From contig CANFLP010000012.1 of assembly GCA_947447835.1 (NCBI GenBank), positions 1 to 24,758 on the forward strand: a DNA stretch of 24,758 bases, given 5' to 3'. This stretch comes from Bacteroidota bacterium (GTDB lineage: Bacteria; Bacteroidota; Bacteroidia; Chitinophagales; Chitinophagaceae). Position numbers and translations under genes: made by a program. Under the pieces are notes generated by a model. That model saw only the letters and a list, made by a program, of their open reading frames with translations. It ran no database searches and had not been told where the DNA came from. Of the stretch, positions 15,246 through 24,263 are shown piece by piece (position 1 is the stretch's first letter; every line of letters begins with the position of its first letter).

Positions 15246-18011
15246 TTATTTGAATTTGATATTTAAATTTATATAAGGTATAGCGTTTCCGAAAATGGAT
15301 AATTTATAACCATTCACAGCTCCATTTTCTGATACATAATATACCGAGTAAGGGTTTTTCCTGCCAGTTAAGTTGTATACGCCAATGGACCAACTATTAT
15401 GTGTTAATTGATGCACTTTATGGTTGCCCTCAATATTCATAGAAAAGTCTGTTCTAAAATAGTCTGGTATTCGATATGCATTTCTGTCTGCATATAATGT
15501 ACGCATTGATCCACCATATGAGAATACGCCAATAGGTAATGTAATTGGACGTCCAGTGCTATAATTACCATTTACCGAAATACTAAAACGGTGACTGAAT
15601 CTGTAATTGGCAATGATATTTACATCATTCGGTTTATCATAGTTTGAAGGGTAATAGTTTCCATTATTAATTAATTCTCCAACAGTAGGATCATTCATTT
15701 TTAATAGTACCCTTGACCAAGTATAACTAATCCATCCATTTAATTTACCAGCATTTTTCTTAATTAATAATTCAACACCATAAGCCTTGCCTTTGGTTTC
15801 AAACACATCGGTTTCAATATGATGATTCATTACTAATTTAGCACCGCTTTTATAATCTAAGTAGTTATCTATATTCTTATAATATACTTCTAGCGATGTT
15901 TCAATAGTATTTGATTTTAAATTTTTGTAGATACCTAAAGATATTTGATCACCCGTTTGAGGCTTGATATTAGGGTCGCTTAATTTCCAAATATCTGTTG
16001 GCGCCATTGCCGTTGTATTTGACAAAGAATGAATAAATTGCTGTTGAGTGTTATATCCAGCTTTGATAGAAAGTGTTTCATCAATTACATATCTTAATCC
16101 TAAACGATATTCAGGGCCTCCATAGGTTTTCATTATTTTACCACTGCCGTAAACTACCGACCTTAAAATATTATCTTCTGTTTTAGGAATTCCATCTGGA
16201 TAAACATTTACATTTTGAGCCCCTAGGCTATTAAACATAGCTAGTCTTATACCTGCATCCAATTTTAAGGCAGAACTAATGGTATAATGATCTGTAAAAA
16301 ATAATGCACTCTCCAATGCTTGTTCGGTTGCAACAACATCCCTTGTGACTAATGATTTAGTGCCAAGGGGTTGATAGGTTCCAGGATGCAATGTATAATA
16401 CAGTGAGCTTAATCCATATTCAAAACTGTGCTTGTTGGTATAATTATAATTAAACAATGCTTTAAAATAAGATTGGTTAATATCAAAGCCTACTTGGTAT
16501 GCAGCAATTGGAAGGTGTTGACTACTAATTTGGTATTGATATTGGTCGTTCCCTACTGAGAATAAAGCGTTTAATTTATTATTGAAAATGTGTTTCCATT
16601 TTAATGAGATATTGTTATTGCTATAACCATAAGCAGTGTCGCTATTTAGGTTAAATTGATCTTTACTTAAATAAGTGGTTAAGTATATTGTATTGTTTTT
16701 GTCTATTTGGTGGTTTGCAATTAAATTAACATCATAAAAATTTGCCTTGCTATTTTTATATTGATCAGGTAGTAAGTCAAATAGCCAGTTAGAATAGGTA
16801 GATCTTCCGCCAAGTATAAAGGAAGATCGGTCTTTAATAATTGGGCCTTCAATATTCACTCTGCTAGTTAATAATCCAATTCCTGCCGATCCTGTGAACT
16901 CTTTTTTGTTTCCCTCTCTGCTATTAATATCTAGTACCGATGAAAGTCTGCCTCCAAAATTTGCTGGTATGCTACTTTTATACAATTCTATATTATTAAT
17001 TAGCTCAGGGTTAAAGGCAGAGAACATGCCAAAGAAATGTGTTGGATTGTATATGGTAGCGTCATTGAATAAAATTAAATTTTGATCAGAAGCACCACCT
17101 CTAACATTTAGGCCAGTACTTGCTTCGCCAACTGTTTTTACACCAGGAAGGGTAGTAACCACCCTTAATACGTCGGCTTCCCCAAAAACTACTGGTACTT
17201 GCTTTACTGTTTTGATGTCTAATTTTTGCACTCCCATAACAGCGCCACGTACATTACTCATTTTTTGAGAGGAAATAACGACTCTTTTTAGCGACATAAT
17301 ACTGCTAGTAAGGTCAATATTCATTTTTCCGTCACTATATAAAACAACTTGACGTTTAATATCGCGCATGCCTAAACTTTGGACATTTAAAATATGTTTT
17401 CCTCTTGGCAAGGAGATAGAGTAATATCCATTTTGATCGGTGGTTACGCCAATCCTAGGCTTGTCAATATAAATAGATGCGCCAGCTACAGGCTCGCCAG
17501 TTTTGATATCTTTTAAGTATCCTGCCATGGTCACAATACTATGACTTGAGGCCTGTGCTCTTTCGCCAATTTCGTATATTTTTTTGTCGCTTAAACTAGC
17601 CTGTATTTGAGTGTTATCTGCAATTTCATTAATAGTTTCATCGGCCATAGTTGATGACACAGCTTGTTTGCCTGAAAAATATGTATTTGGAATTACGATG
17701 GCAACAGCAATGCCTTTTGACAAGAAAACATGATTTTCTAAATCAAAACTAAAATAAATGTTTTCAGGTTTTAATAAGCTGTTTAATAGTACACTTACAT
17801 TTACTTTAGTGCCAACATAATTGAGTGATTGTATATTTATTTGAGTGCTATCATAATAAAAACGAAGCTCGGTTTGTTGTTCAATTTGTTGTACAAGTTC
17901 GCTTAATGAAGCATTGTGTAGATTAATATCAACTTTAGCAATTGAGTCAACTTGTCCATTGCTTAATTTGAAAAGACACAATAGTAAAAATACTAGGATT
18001 GTTTGCTTCAT
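15246..18011 (-). CDS. TonB-dependent outer-membrane receptor with STN and carboxypeptidase-like domains
   Basis: A 921-residue outer-membrane active transporter powered by TonB. Order of parts: signal peptide (1-19, ending SNG-Q); STN domain (about 24-100, LHNASLSELVQQIEQQTELRF and following), which often senses substrate and signals to an anti-sigma factor; a Ser/Thr/Gln-rich linker (about 110-160); a carboxypeptidase D-like regulatory domain (about 162-235, TGEPVAGASIYI, TTDQNGYYSISLPRG); plug (about 255-365, LNVRGGASDQNLI, FNDATIYNPTHFFG, GGRLSSVLDI); and a barrel to the end (YINLNIKFK). No sigma or anti-sigma gene is in the window. The substrate cannot be told from sequence, but three upstream exported peptidases point to peptides. 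It follows the 248-residue unknown gene with a gap of 1 base. Confidence 0.95.
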   Translation of the reverse strand: MKQTILVFLLLCLFKLSNGQVDSIAKVDINLHNASLSELVQQIEQQTELRFYYDSTQINIQSLNYVGTKVNVSVLLNSLLKPENIYFSFDLENHVFLSKGIAVAIVIPNTYFSGKQAVSSTMADETINEIADNTQIQASLSDKKIYEIGERAQASSHSIVTMAGYLKDIKTGEPVAGASIYIDKPRIGVTTDQNGYYSISLPRGKHILNVQSLGMRDIKRQVVLYSDGKMNIDLTSSIMSLKRVVISSQKMSNVRGAVMGVQKLDIKTVKQVPVVFGEADVLRVVTTLPGVKTVGEASTGLNVRGGASDQNLILFNDATIYNPTHFFGMFSAFNPELINNIELYKSSIPANFGGRLSSVLDINSREGNKKEFTGSAGIGLLTSRVNIEGPIIKDRSSFILGGRSTYSNWLFDLLPDQYKNSKANFYDVNLIANHQIDKNNTIYLTTYLSKDQFNLNSDTAYGYSNNNISLKWKHIFNNKLNALFSVGNDQYQYQISSQHLPIAAYQVGFDINQSYFKALFNYNYTNKHSFEYGLSSLYYTLHPGTYQPLGTKSLVTRDVVATEQALESALFFTDHYTISSALKLDAGIRLAMFNSLGAQNVNVYPDGIPKTEDNILRSVVYGSGKIMKTYGGPEYRLGLRYVIDETLSIKAGYNTQQQFIHSLSNTTAMAPTDIWKLSDPNIKPQTGDQISLGIYKNLKSNTIETSLEVYYKNIDNYLDYKSGAKLVMNHHIETDVFETKGKAYGVELLIKKNAGKLNGWISYTWSRVLLKMNDPTVGELINNGNYYPSNYDKPNDVNIIANYRFSHRFSISVNGNYSTGRPITLPIGVFSYGGSMRTLYADRNAYRIPDYFRTDFSMNIEGNHKVHQLTHNSWSIGVYNLTGRKNPYSVYYVSENGAVNGYKLSIFGNAIPYINLNIKFK

Positions 18012-18012
18012 G

Positions 18013-18759
18013 CTATTGGCTTAATTTGTTATAGTAATCAACAACACTTGTAAGCATTAAATCTTTTTCTTTTCGGTAGTTTAATTTTTCTTTTTTGGTG
18101 TATTGCATTAACTCTTTTGCCTTTTCCCCTAAAATGGAGTAAAGAGACTTTTTATTTTTTATCTCAAAAAAACGTCCCGATTTTTTGATGTAGTAGTATT
18201 CATGAATTTCAAATAAAACAGATAGTTCAGTGCTATTTGTGAACTTGTCAATCATTTTCTTTGTTTCCTTTTTATAAAGCGCTGCTTTGCCTGTGGTCAA
18301 TACTTGGTAAAATCCAGTTCCAATAATAGGGTTGTTGTCGTTGTCTTTTTCAAGTCTTTCAAAGCGGTCTTCCAAAATGCTAAAGGATTTCAATTTTTCA
18401 TTTACCAATTTGATTCTATGCGCACTATCTTGTAATATCACACAGTCGGCAATTTCGTCATATAAAAGTTGAACATCTTTAAACAAAACGCCATTATATA
18501 ATATAGTGCCTTGTCTTAATGCATCAATTTTATAATAGGGTTGGCCATCCGAAAATGAAACGGTATAGCCTTGGTATTGACTGCCATTGTATTTGGTAGC
18601 TTGATCCCCAATATTTTTATAGTAAACTTGTTGCGTGTTTTCGATTGCAGTTTTATACAAAAGGCTATCCTTGTTGCTTAGTTGAGCGACAAGTGTATTG
18701 TATTGCAAGCAAGCCAACACAACTATCAATAAAGTATAAACCCTTTTTTGTAAAATCAT
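18013..18759 (-). CDS. Secreted protein of unknown function in the peptidase-receptor cluster
   Basis: A 248-residue protein with a signal peptide (about 1-25, cleavage likely in LVA-Q). I do not recognise a named family. Visible features: a central beta-rich part with GYTVSFSDGQPYYKIDALRQGTILYNG, then VQLLYDEIADCVILQ, and a C-terminal part rich in Lys, Glu and Tyr, probably helical. It has one Cys after the signal peptide and no obvious catalytic motif or lipobox. It is wedged between the S9 peptidase (8 bases upstream) and the TonB receptor (1 base downstream), so it is almost certainly co-transcribed and may be a periplasmic accessory of either. Confidence 0.8.
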   Translation of the reverse strand: MILQKRVYTLLIVVLACLQYNTLVAQLSNKDSLLYKTAIENTQQVYYKNIGDQATKYNGSQYQGYTVSFSDGQPYYKIDALRQGTILYNGVLFKDVQLLYDEIADCVILQDSAHRIKLVNEKLKSFSILEDRFERLEKDNDNNPIIGTGFYQVLTTGKAALYKKETKKMIDKFTNSTELSVLFEIHEYYYIKKSGRFFEIKNKKSLYSILGEKAKELMQYTKKEKLNYRKEKDLMLTSVVDYYNKLSQ

Positions 18760-18767
18760 TACAATAA

Positions 18768-21152
18768 TTATTTTATTAACTTACTATCAAACAGTTTCAA
18801 TATCCTTTTGTATTCGTCTGTCCAGCTACTTGGCTCTACAAAACCGTGATCTTCCATAGGGTAAGAAGCCAGCTCCCAATTATCTTTCCCTAATTCAATT
18901 AATTTTTGAGATAACCTAACAGCATCCTGATAATGTACGTTTACATCTATCATGCCGTGACATATAAGCAGGTTATTTTTTAATCCAACAGCAAAATTAA
19001 TAGGAGACGAACGAGCATATGCAATACTATCAGTTGCAGGCTCATTTAAAATGTCAGAGGTATAACCATGGTTGTAATGTGCCCAGTCAGTTACGGGTCT
19101 TAATGCTGCTCCCGCTTTAATAACATCTGGCTGAGTAAATAATGCCATAAGGGTCATAAAACCACCATAACTTCCGCCATACATGCCAATGCGCGTGCTA
19201 TCAATACCAAGGTTGCTTACTAAATATTTTGCAGCATCAACTTCATCATCCAAATCTTTTCCACCCATGAATCTATATATGCCGGTTCTCCAGTCTCTAC
19301 CATAACCCGAGCTTCCACGATAATCAATATCAATAACGGTATAACCTTTATCGGCCAATAAGTTATTAAACATGTATTCGCGAGGATAATTATTACTCCA
19401 TCCAAAATGTACATTTTGCAAATAACCAGCACCATGAACAAATATGACTGCTGCATTGTTTTTAGTACCTGCCTTTGGCTCGTATAAACGTGCATATACG
19501 GGTTGGCCATCTCTTGCAGTAATGGTAAATATTTTATTTTCTCTCCATGGATATTGCTTAAACTCCTCACTCGCTGCTTTAAATGTTACTTGTGTATTTG
19601 TAGCAGTGTTTTTATTTTCTTGAATAAAAAGTTCCCATGGTTTATTAATAAATGAATATCGGTAAGCAATCGTTTTTTCGTCAGGTGACATACTCACTTC
19701 GTAAGTGCCTACTTTAGTCGTTAATTTTTCTTTTGTTGTACCGTCTACAGACAATTTGTACCAGTTTTGTTGACCAGGGTGTACTTCATTACTTAAAATA
19801 TAAAATGTTTTTTTGTTTTTTGTTAAAACAGCATCTTGTACTTCGTAATTTCCTTTGGTTAAAGCGTTTGTAGTTTGACTATTAATATCATAAGTATATA
19901 AATGAGAATAACCAGTTTGTTCACTTTGGAAATAGAAACTATGGTCATTAATCCATCCAGCAACCGAACGATAACTGCTATTGCCTGGGCCACCAACCCA
20001 TGCCTCGTCTCTTTGACGGCTTATTAAACTTAATTTTGCTGTAGATGGATCTAATAACATCAACCATCTATCTTTATTGTCAACTGATCTAATATCTACT
20101 ATTGCAATATCATTTGATTCATTCCAATACACTTCGTTAATCCATAATTTGCGAACACTTGCTTTTTTGTCTTTTCCCTCTTTCGCCTCTTTTTGTTCAG
20201 GATAATCCTTCACAAAATCAGGCTTGTCCATGCTGCCAGGAATAGAATCTAATTTAATGACATAGGTGGTATCTAATAATTTATTGTAGATGAAAGATTC
20301 TGAAACGCCTTGACCATGTCCCACTTTCTCTCTACCTGGGATGTCGGCAGTATAACCAGATTCAGTTACATAGGAGGGAACGACAGTTGTTTTAGAAGCA
20401 TCTGCAGTAAATAAAGTGTACAATACATAAGAACCAGTTGTACTAGCGTCTGCGTTAGTCACTTGTCTATCACCAATTGCGATGGCTTTAGCAATTGCTT
20501 TTTCTTTATTTTGTTCAATAAAACTTTCTCTTGCTTCTTTCTTTTTCTTTCGCCATTGCAAAACGCTAGAATTACTCAAGGATTGATTCTGTAAAAATAC
20601 ATCCTGTGCGTTTGTATTTGTTTTTGGCGCTTTGTCGGTTTCTTTTACAAAATTAGTTAGCTGTTTAGTAAGCCCGGTCTTAATTTGCCAAGCGTATAAG
20701 TTTCTGTTTTTATGATAAACTACCCACTCGTCGTTATTGATAAAACTAGGATTAGATTCAGCTTCCTCTGTTTGAGTAATAGGAGTGGATATGCCAGTTA
20801 TAGTATTTAATAAATAAATATCACCTTTATAATTGTAGGCAATTTGGCTATAGTTTTTATTATACTTCCCACTGCTAATTGCTTTTTGTTTTAGTGCTTC
20901 GTTGTAGTTTAATTTTTCGGGTTGCTTGCTATTTAATTTGTAGATATAAAAGGAGTCGGCCATGTTCTTGTCTGGATTCCAACTAAAAATTACGGCTTTG
21001 CTATCCCATGTCCAGCTTGTATTGCTTGGAGATGCGCCTATCCATTTAATATCCTTCATTATTTTTTCAACTGTTAAGCTAGCATCACTATTACTTTGTG
21101 CAATACTGCCGATGCTTACTAATATCAACAAGGAACTAAAAAATCTTTTCAT
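18768..21152 (-). CDS. S9-family prolyl oligopeptidase-like serine peptidase (exported)
   Basis: A 794-residue peptidase with a signal peptide (1-19, ending SIAQ), acting in the periplasm or beyond. The first two thirds form a WD/propeller-like beta domain (for example SNPSFINNDEWVVYHKN, and EVSMSPDEKTIAYR near 490), which gates access in this family. The C-terminal alpha/beta-hydrolase domain has the triad Ser661 in GGSYGG, Asp736 in GMIDVNV and His769 in EDHGF. These are the landmarks of dipeptidyl peptidase IV/acylaminoacyl peptidase-like S9 enzymes, which remove short peptides, often after Pro. A Lys/Glu-rich insertion (about 195-220 and again near 320) is notable. It lies 2 bases after the amidohydrolase stop. 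Confidence 0.95.
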   Translation of the reverse strand: MKRFFSSLLILVSIGSIAQSNSDASLTVEKIMKDIKWIGASPSNTSWTWDSKAVIFSWNPDKNMADSFYIYKLNSKQPEKLNYNEALKQKAISSGKYNKNYSQIAYNYKGDIYLLNTITGISTPITQTEEAESNPSFINNDEWVVYHKNRNLYAWQIKTGLTKQLTNFVKETDKAPKTNTNAQDVFLQNQSLSNSSVLQWRKKKKEARESFIEQNKEKAIAKAIAIGDRQVTNADASTTGSYVLYTLFTADASKTTVVPSYVTESGYTADIPGREKVGHGQGVSESFIYNKLLDTTYVIKLDSIPGSMDKPDFVKDYPEQKEAKEGKDKKASVRKLWINEVYWNESNDIAIVDIRSVDNKDRWLMLLDPSTAKLSLISRQRDEAWVGGPGNSSYRSVAGWINDHSFYFQSEQTGYSHLYTYDINSQTTNALTKGNYEVQDAVLTKNKKTFYILSNEVHPGQQNWYKLSVDGTTKEKLTTKVGTYEVSMSPDEKTIAYRYSFINKPWELFIQENKNTATNTQVTFKAASEEFKQYPWRENKIFTITARDGQPVYARLYEPKAGTKNNAAVIFVHGAGYLQNVHFGWSNNYPREYMFNNLLADKGYTVIDIDYRGSSGYGRDWRTGIYRFMGGKDLDDEVDAAKYLVSNLGIDSTRIGMYGGSYGGFMTLMALFTQPDVIKAGAALRPVTDWAHYNHGYTSDILNEPATDSIAYARSSPINFAVGLKNNLLICHGMIDVNVHYQDAVRLSQKLIELGKDNWELASYPMEDHGFVEPSSWTDEYKRILKLFDSKLIK

Positions 21153-21154
21153 AT

Positions 21155-22441
21155 TTAATTATTTTTATACACTACACCACTTTTCATTACAAATTGCACT
21201 TGCTCTAAACTAGTAATGTCATCCAATGGATTTGTTAATACTGCAATGATATCCGCTTTTTTCCCTGCTTTAATGGAGCCTGTTTTTTCTTTAATTCCAA
21301 TCAAGTCCGCTGCATTAATAGTAGCTGCTTGTATTGCGCCCATTGGGCTTAACCCAAAACGAGTCATCCATTTAAATTGCTTACCGTTCCATCCATGAGG
21401 GTATACACCTGCGTCTGTACCAAATGCAATCTTGACGCCTGCTTCAACTGCTTTTTGAAAATTCTCTCTTTGTAATTTACCAACTAACTTTTCTTTATTA
21501 ATGATTTTATCTGGGAAACCTAATTTTGAATACTCTGATAAAATATATTCATCATCGTATACGTCAGATACTAAATAGGTGCCATGCTCTTTCATTAATT
21601 GGATGCCTTCTGCGTCTACCAAACTTCCATGCTCAACCGATGCCACACCAGCTTTAACTGCCATTTTAATTGCTTCAGTGCCATGTGCATGGGCAGCTGT
21701 TTTGCGTCCCCACATTTTTGCTTCACTAACAATTGCATTCATTTCTTCCTGTGTGTATTGTGGTGCGCCTACACTTTCCTCCTCGCTTAATACGCCAGCA
21801 CTTGCACCAAACTTAATTACGTCTGCACCTTTTTTTACATTATATCTAACTTGTTCACGAACCCCTTCTACACCATTTGCCACTCCTGACATTCCTTTAG
21901 GCATATTAAATTGCAAATAGGCTGAGAATCCATTTAGGTCGCCATGACTACCAGTTGCTCCTATAAACACGGTTGCTGCATAAATATTGGGGCCAACAAT
22001 ATCTCCATTGTTAATTGCATTTCTTAAAGCGATGTCTACTAATCCGGCAGAACCCAAATCACGTACCGAGGTAAATCCTGCTTCCAATGTTTTCTTTGCA
22101 TAAATATGCGCAGTGACAGCTACATCTACAGGAGTCTTTCTAAATAAATCTGCATAATAATCACCACCTGGTTGGCCAGTGATATGTGTATGACAATCTA
22201 TTAAGCCAGGAAGCACTGTGTATTTTGAAAGATCAATTATTTTGGCATCTTTAGGTATAGCAATTGTGGTTGCTACTTGAATAATACTGTCATGACGAAT
22301 CAATATCATTTGGTTGGATAATACTTTTCCAGTTTCAACATCGATTAATTTGCCAGCTTTTATTATTGTTATATTGTTGTTTTGTGCAAAACAAATTGCA
22401 GCAAATAAAACAAGGGATAGGGTGCCTATTATTCTACGCAT
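21155..22441 (-). CDS. Exported metal-dependent amidohydrolase, Xaa-Pro/Xaa-Arg dipeptidase type
   Basis: A 428-residue amidohydrolase-superfamily enzyme with a signal peptide (1-20, ending CFAQ). Metal ligands are all visible: His84 and His86 in DCHTH, Lys210 in DVIKFGASAG (likely carbamylated), His251 or His253 in AAHAHG, His271 in VEHGS and Asp343 in FGTDAG. The set with a lysine bridge and SVRDLGSAG is typical of the imidazolonepropionase-like branch that includes characterised Xaa-Pro, Xaa-Arg and Xaa-Lys dipeptidases. The exact substrate is not decided by these motifs. The C-terminal beta-sandwich returns at KKADIIAV. The context, between two exported serine peptidases, favours a dipeptidase that finishes peptide breakdown in the periplasm. 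Confidence 0.9.
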   Translation of the reverse strand: MRRIIGTLSLVLFAAICFAQNNNITIIKAGKLIDVETGKVLSNQMILIRHDSIIQVATTIAIPKDAKIIDLSKYTVLPGLIDCHTHITGQPGGDYYADLFRKTPVDVAVTAHIYAKKTLEAGFTSVRDLGSAGLVDIALRNAINNGDIVGPNIYAATVFIGATGSHGDLNGFSAYLQFNMPKGMSGVANGVEGVREQVRYNVKKGADVIKFGASAGVLSEEESVGAPQYTQEEMNAIVSEAKMWGRKTAAHAHGTEAIKMAVKAGVASVEHGSLVDAEGIQLMKEHGTYLVSDVYDDEYILSEYSKLGFPDKIINKEKLVGKLQRENFQKAVEAGVKIAFGTDAGVYPHGWNGKQFKWMTRFGLSPMGAIQAATINAADLIGIKEKTGSIKAGKKADIIAVLTNPLDDITSLEQVQFVMKSGVVYKNN

Positions 22442-22467
22442 AGTATTTTCTTAATTCTTGGTTGTTA

Positions 22468-24003
22468 TTATTTAAGTCCAGCATTTTCTTTAATAAATTC
22501 TGTTACATCTTTTTTGTATGCATTTGCCGATGCTGGGTGAACATACATCATATGACCTGCTTCGTAATATTTCATTTTAACATTAGCTTGAATTTTTTCT
22601 TCTAATCCCATATGCTCAAATGTATATTCAGTACCATAAAAAGGAGTAGCTAAATCATAGTATCCATTTAATACCAATACTTTTAAGTTTGGATTCTTAG
22701 TCATTGCGTCTGCTAAGTCAATCGCAGTATTTGGTGTAGCTGCATCACCAAAGCCACTTGTATTGTGTTTCCAATCCCATTTAAAACCCGGTAGGCTACT
22801 AGCTGATACGCGGTAAGTTAAATTCTTATTTACTTTTAATTCGGTGTAATAGTAATTTAAAAATGCAGCGATATAAGTTGGGCTTAATGCTGCACTTTGT
22901 GGATCATACGCAGCACTTTCGCTTAATAAGTCTTGATTAAATCCTTTGTATCTAGAGTCTAATCGGCCTGTTGTTAAATGTTCATCTCTTAATAATTCTT
23001 GGCAAAATTGTCCTTGTTTAACTCTAAGATTTGCTTTTAATAAATAGTCGGCACTCAATCCTGTAAAATAAGTTAATTGTTTAGCTAATGTTTCTTTTTC
23101 TGCCTTTGTTAATTTGCTTCCTTTCATTAAAGCAACTGTATAAGTACCTTCTGCAAAAGCACGTGCTTCTTTTAAATAAGCAACTAAGTCGCTAGGTTTG
23201 TTGGCTACTTTGTTATGGTACCAAGCGGTTGCAGCATAAGCAGGTAAATTAATAATATATGATAAATCATCTCCGTCTTGGAAAGTAAGGGTTCTTAAAT
23301 CCAAAACAGATGAAACTAAAATGATACCGTTTAAAGCAATACCCGCATTTTGCAAATATTTTCCAACAGCAGCACTTCGCATGGTGCCATAGCTTTCACC
23401 TAATAAAAACTTAGGCGAGTTTAATCGGTCGTTGTCTATTAAATATTGTTTTACAAAATCACCTACCGATTTTAAATCACCATTTACACTCCAATATTCT
23501 TCGTTTTTTGATTTACCAATAGCGCGGCTAATACCTGTTCCAATTGGATCAATCATTACAATATCTGTATTGTCTAATATACTGTATTGGTTGTCCTCTA
23601 CTTTATAAGGTGCGGCAACATTGTCACTTGGGTCATTCACTACAACGCGCTTAGGGCCCATTACGCCCATATGTAACCACATTGATGAAGAGCCTGGCCC
23701 ACCGTTATAAGAAAATGTAACTGGACGTTTGTTGGCATCTTCACCGTCTTTTGTATAAGCAGTGTAACCAAAAAATGCAATGGGCTCATCAATATTATTT
23801 CTTAAAATAAGCGCACCAGCTGTAGCAGTATAATTTATTGTTTTACCACCAATCACAACGCTATGATGTGTTACTGATTTTTCTTCCTTTGGAATAGCAG
23901 CATTTTCTTTAGCAGCTTCTTTGACTACATCTTGTGCAATTAAAGAAGTGGTTGTTAAACTGGCAGCAATAGTAAAGATTGCTATTTTTTTAATGTTTAT
24001 CAT
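22468..24003 (-). CDS. S10-family serine carboxypeptidase (exported)
   Basis: A 511-residue carboxypeptidase with a signal peptide (about 1-23, ending LIAQ) and a short charged linker. S10 landmarks: FSYNGGPGSSSMWLHMG (about 96-112, oxyanion and carboxylate-binding region), ESYGT with nucleophile Ser204, Asp450 in GYYDLATP and His484 in AGHMMYVHP. It removes C-terminal residues from peptides, working best in acid in known family members. It is the first gene of the minus-strand cluster and is separated from the amidohydrolase by 26 bases. The promoter region before it is not clear-cut. Confidence 0.95.
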   Translation of the reverse strand: MINIKKIAIFTIAASLTTTSLIAQDVVKEAAKENAAIPKEEKSVTHHSVVIGGKTINYTATAGALILRNNIDEPIAFFGYTAYTKDGEDANKRPVTFSYNGGPGSSSMWLHMGVMGPKRVVVNDPSDNVAAPYKVEDNQYSILDNTDIVMIDPIGTGISRAIGKSKNEEYWSVNGDLKSVGDFVKQYLIDNDRLNSPKFLLGESYGTMRSAAVGKYLQNAGIALNGIILVSSVLDLRTLTFQDGDDLSYIINLPAYAATAWYHNKVANKPSDLVAYLKEARAFAEGTYTVALMKGSKLTKAEKETLAKQLTYFTGLSADYLLKANLRVKQGQFCQELLRDEHLTTGRLDSRYKGFNQDLLSESAAYDPQSAALSPTYIAAFLNYYYTELKVNKNLTYRVSASSLPGFKWDWKHNTSGFGDAATPNTAIDLADAMTKNPNLKVLVLNGYYDLATPFYGTEYTFEHMGLEEKIQANVKMKYYEAGHMMYVHPASANAYKKDVTEFIKENAGLK

Positions 24004-24025
24004 AAGTGTATTTTTTAAATTATCG

Positions 24026-24038
24026 CTTGATTTTCAAG
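24026..24038. other. Small perfect hairpin before the S10 peptidase gene
   Basis: CTTGA-TTT-TCAAG is a 5-bp perfect stem with a 3-base loop, 22 bases before the ATG at 24003. It may sit in the leader of the seven-gene cluster or be an operator half; it is short enough to be chance. Confidence 0.25.
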
Positions 24039-24053
24039 TATTTTACGAAGTTT

Positions 24054-24061
24054 CTAAGCTA
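24054..24061 (-). promoter_or_regulatory. Weak candidate -7 element of the peptidase-receptor cluster
   Basis: Minus-strand TAGCTTAG matches TAnnTTTG at 7 of 8 positions, as does the element of the murQ operon. It lies 50 bases before the ATG at 24003. No TTG -33 element is found, so the promoter of this large cluster is uncertain. Confidence 0.25.
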
Positions 24062-24109
24062 TTCATTTTTTCTCAGATATAATATGTAAATGGATGAGCT
24101 GCAATTGAA

Positions 24110-24144
24110 TGTGAATCATTTGTGCATATCAATGATTGGCACAC
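24110..24144. promoter_or_regulatory. Imperfect inverted repeat between divergent genes
   Basis: TGTG-AATCATT (24110-24120) and AATGATT-gg-CACA (24131-24143) form an inverted repeat of 7 plus 4 pairs with a two-base bulge, spacer 10. A further AATCATT half is at 24163-24169. It sits between the S10 peptidase gene and the SDR gene and could bind a regulator of either. Confidence 0.3.
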
Positions 24145-24210
24145 ATAATTGCCCAACTAAACAATCATTTTTGTTCCTTATTTAGTAAGCGCTATTTTCA
24201 GTTTATTCAG

Positions 24211-24238
24211 TTGAAACCCTAAATGGGAATTACCTTTG
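24211..24238 (+). promoter_or_regulatory. Promoter of the SDR gene (TTG-N17-TACCTTTG)
   Basis: TTG at 24211-24213 and TACCTTTG at 24231-24238, with a 17-base spacer, are the best full Bacteroidota promoter in the window. Transcription should start near 24245, about 20 bases before the ATG at 24264. Confidence 0.65.
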
Positions 24239-24263
24239 AAAATCAATAATTAAAACAAAAAGC

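Noticed and set aside
21579..21920. Plus-strand open frames opposite the amidohydrolase
   Set aside because: They lie over conserved metal-binding motifs of the minus-strand enzyme and look like antisense shadows.
24078..24083. TATAAT resembling a sigma-70 -10 element
   Set aside because: The organism appears to use TAnnTTTG promoters, and in AT-rich DNA such a hexamer is expected by chance.
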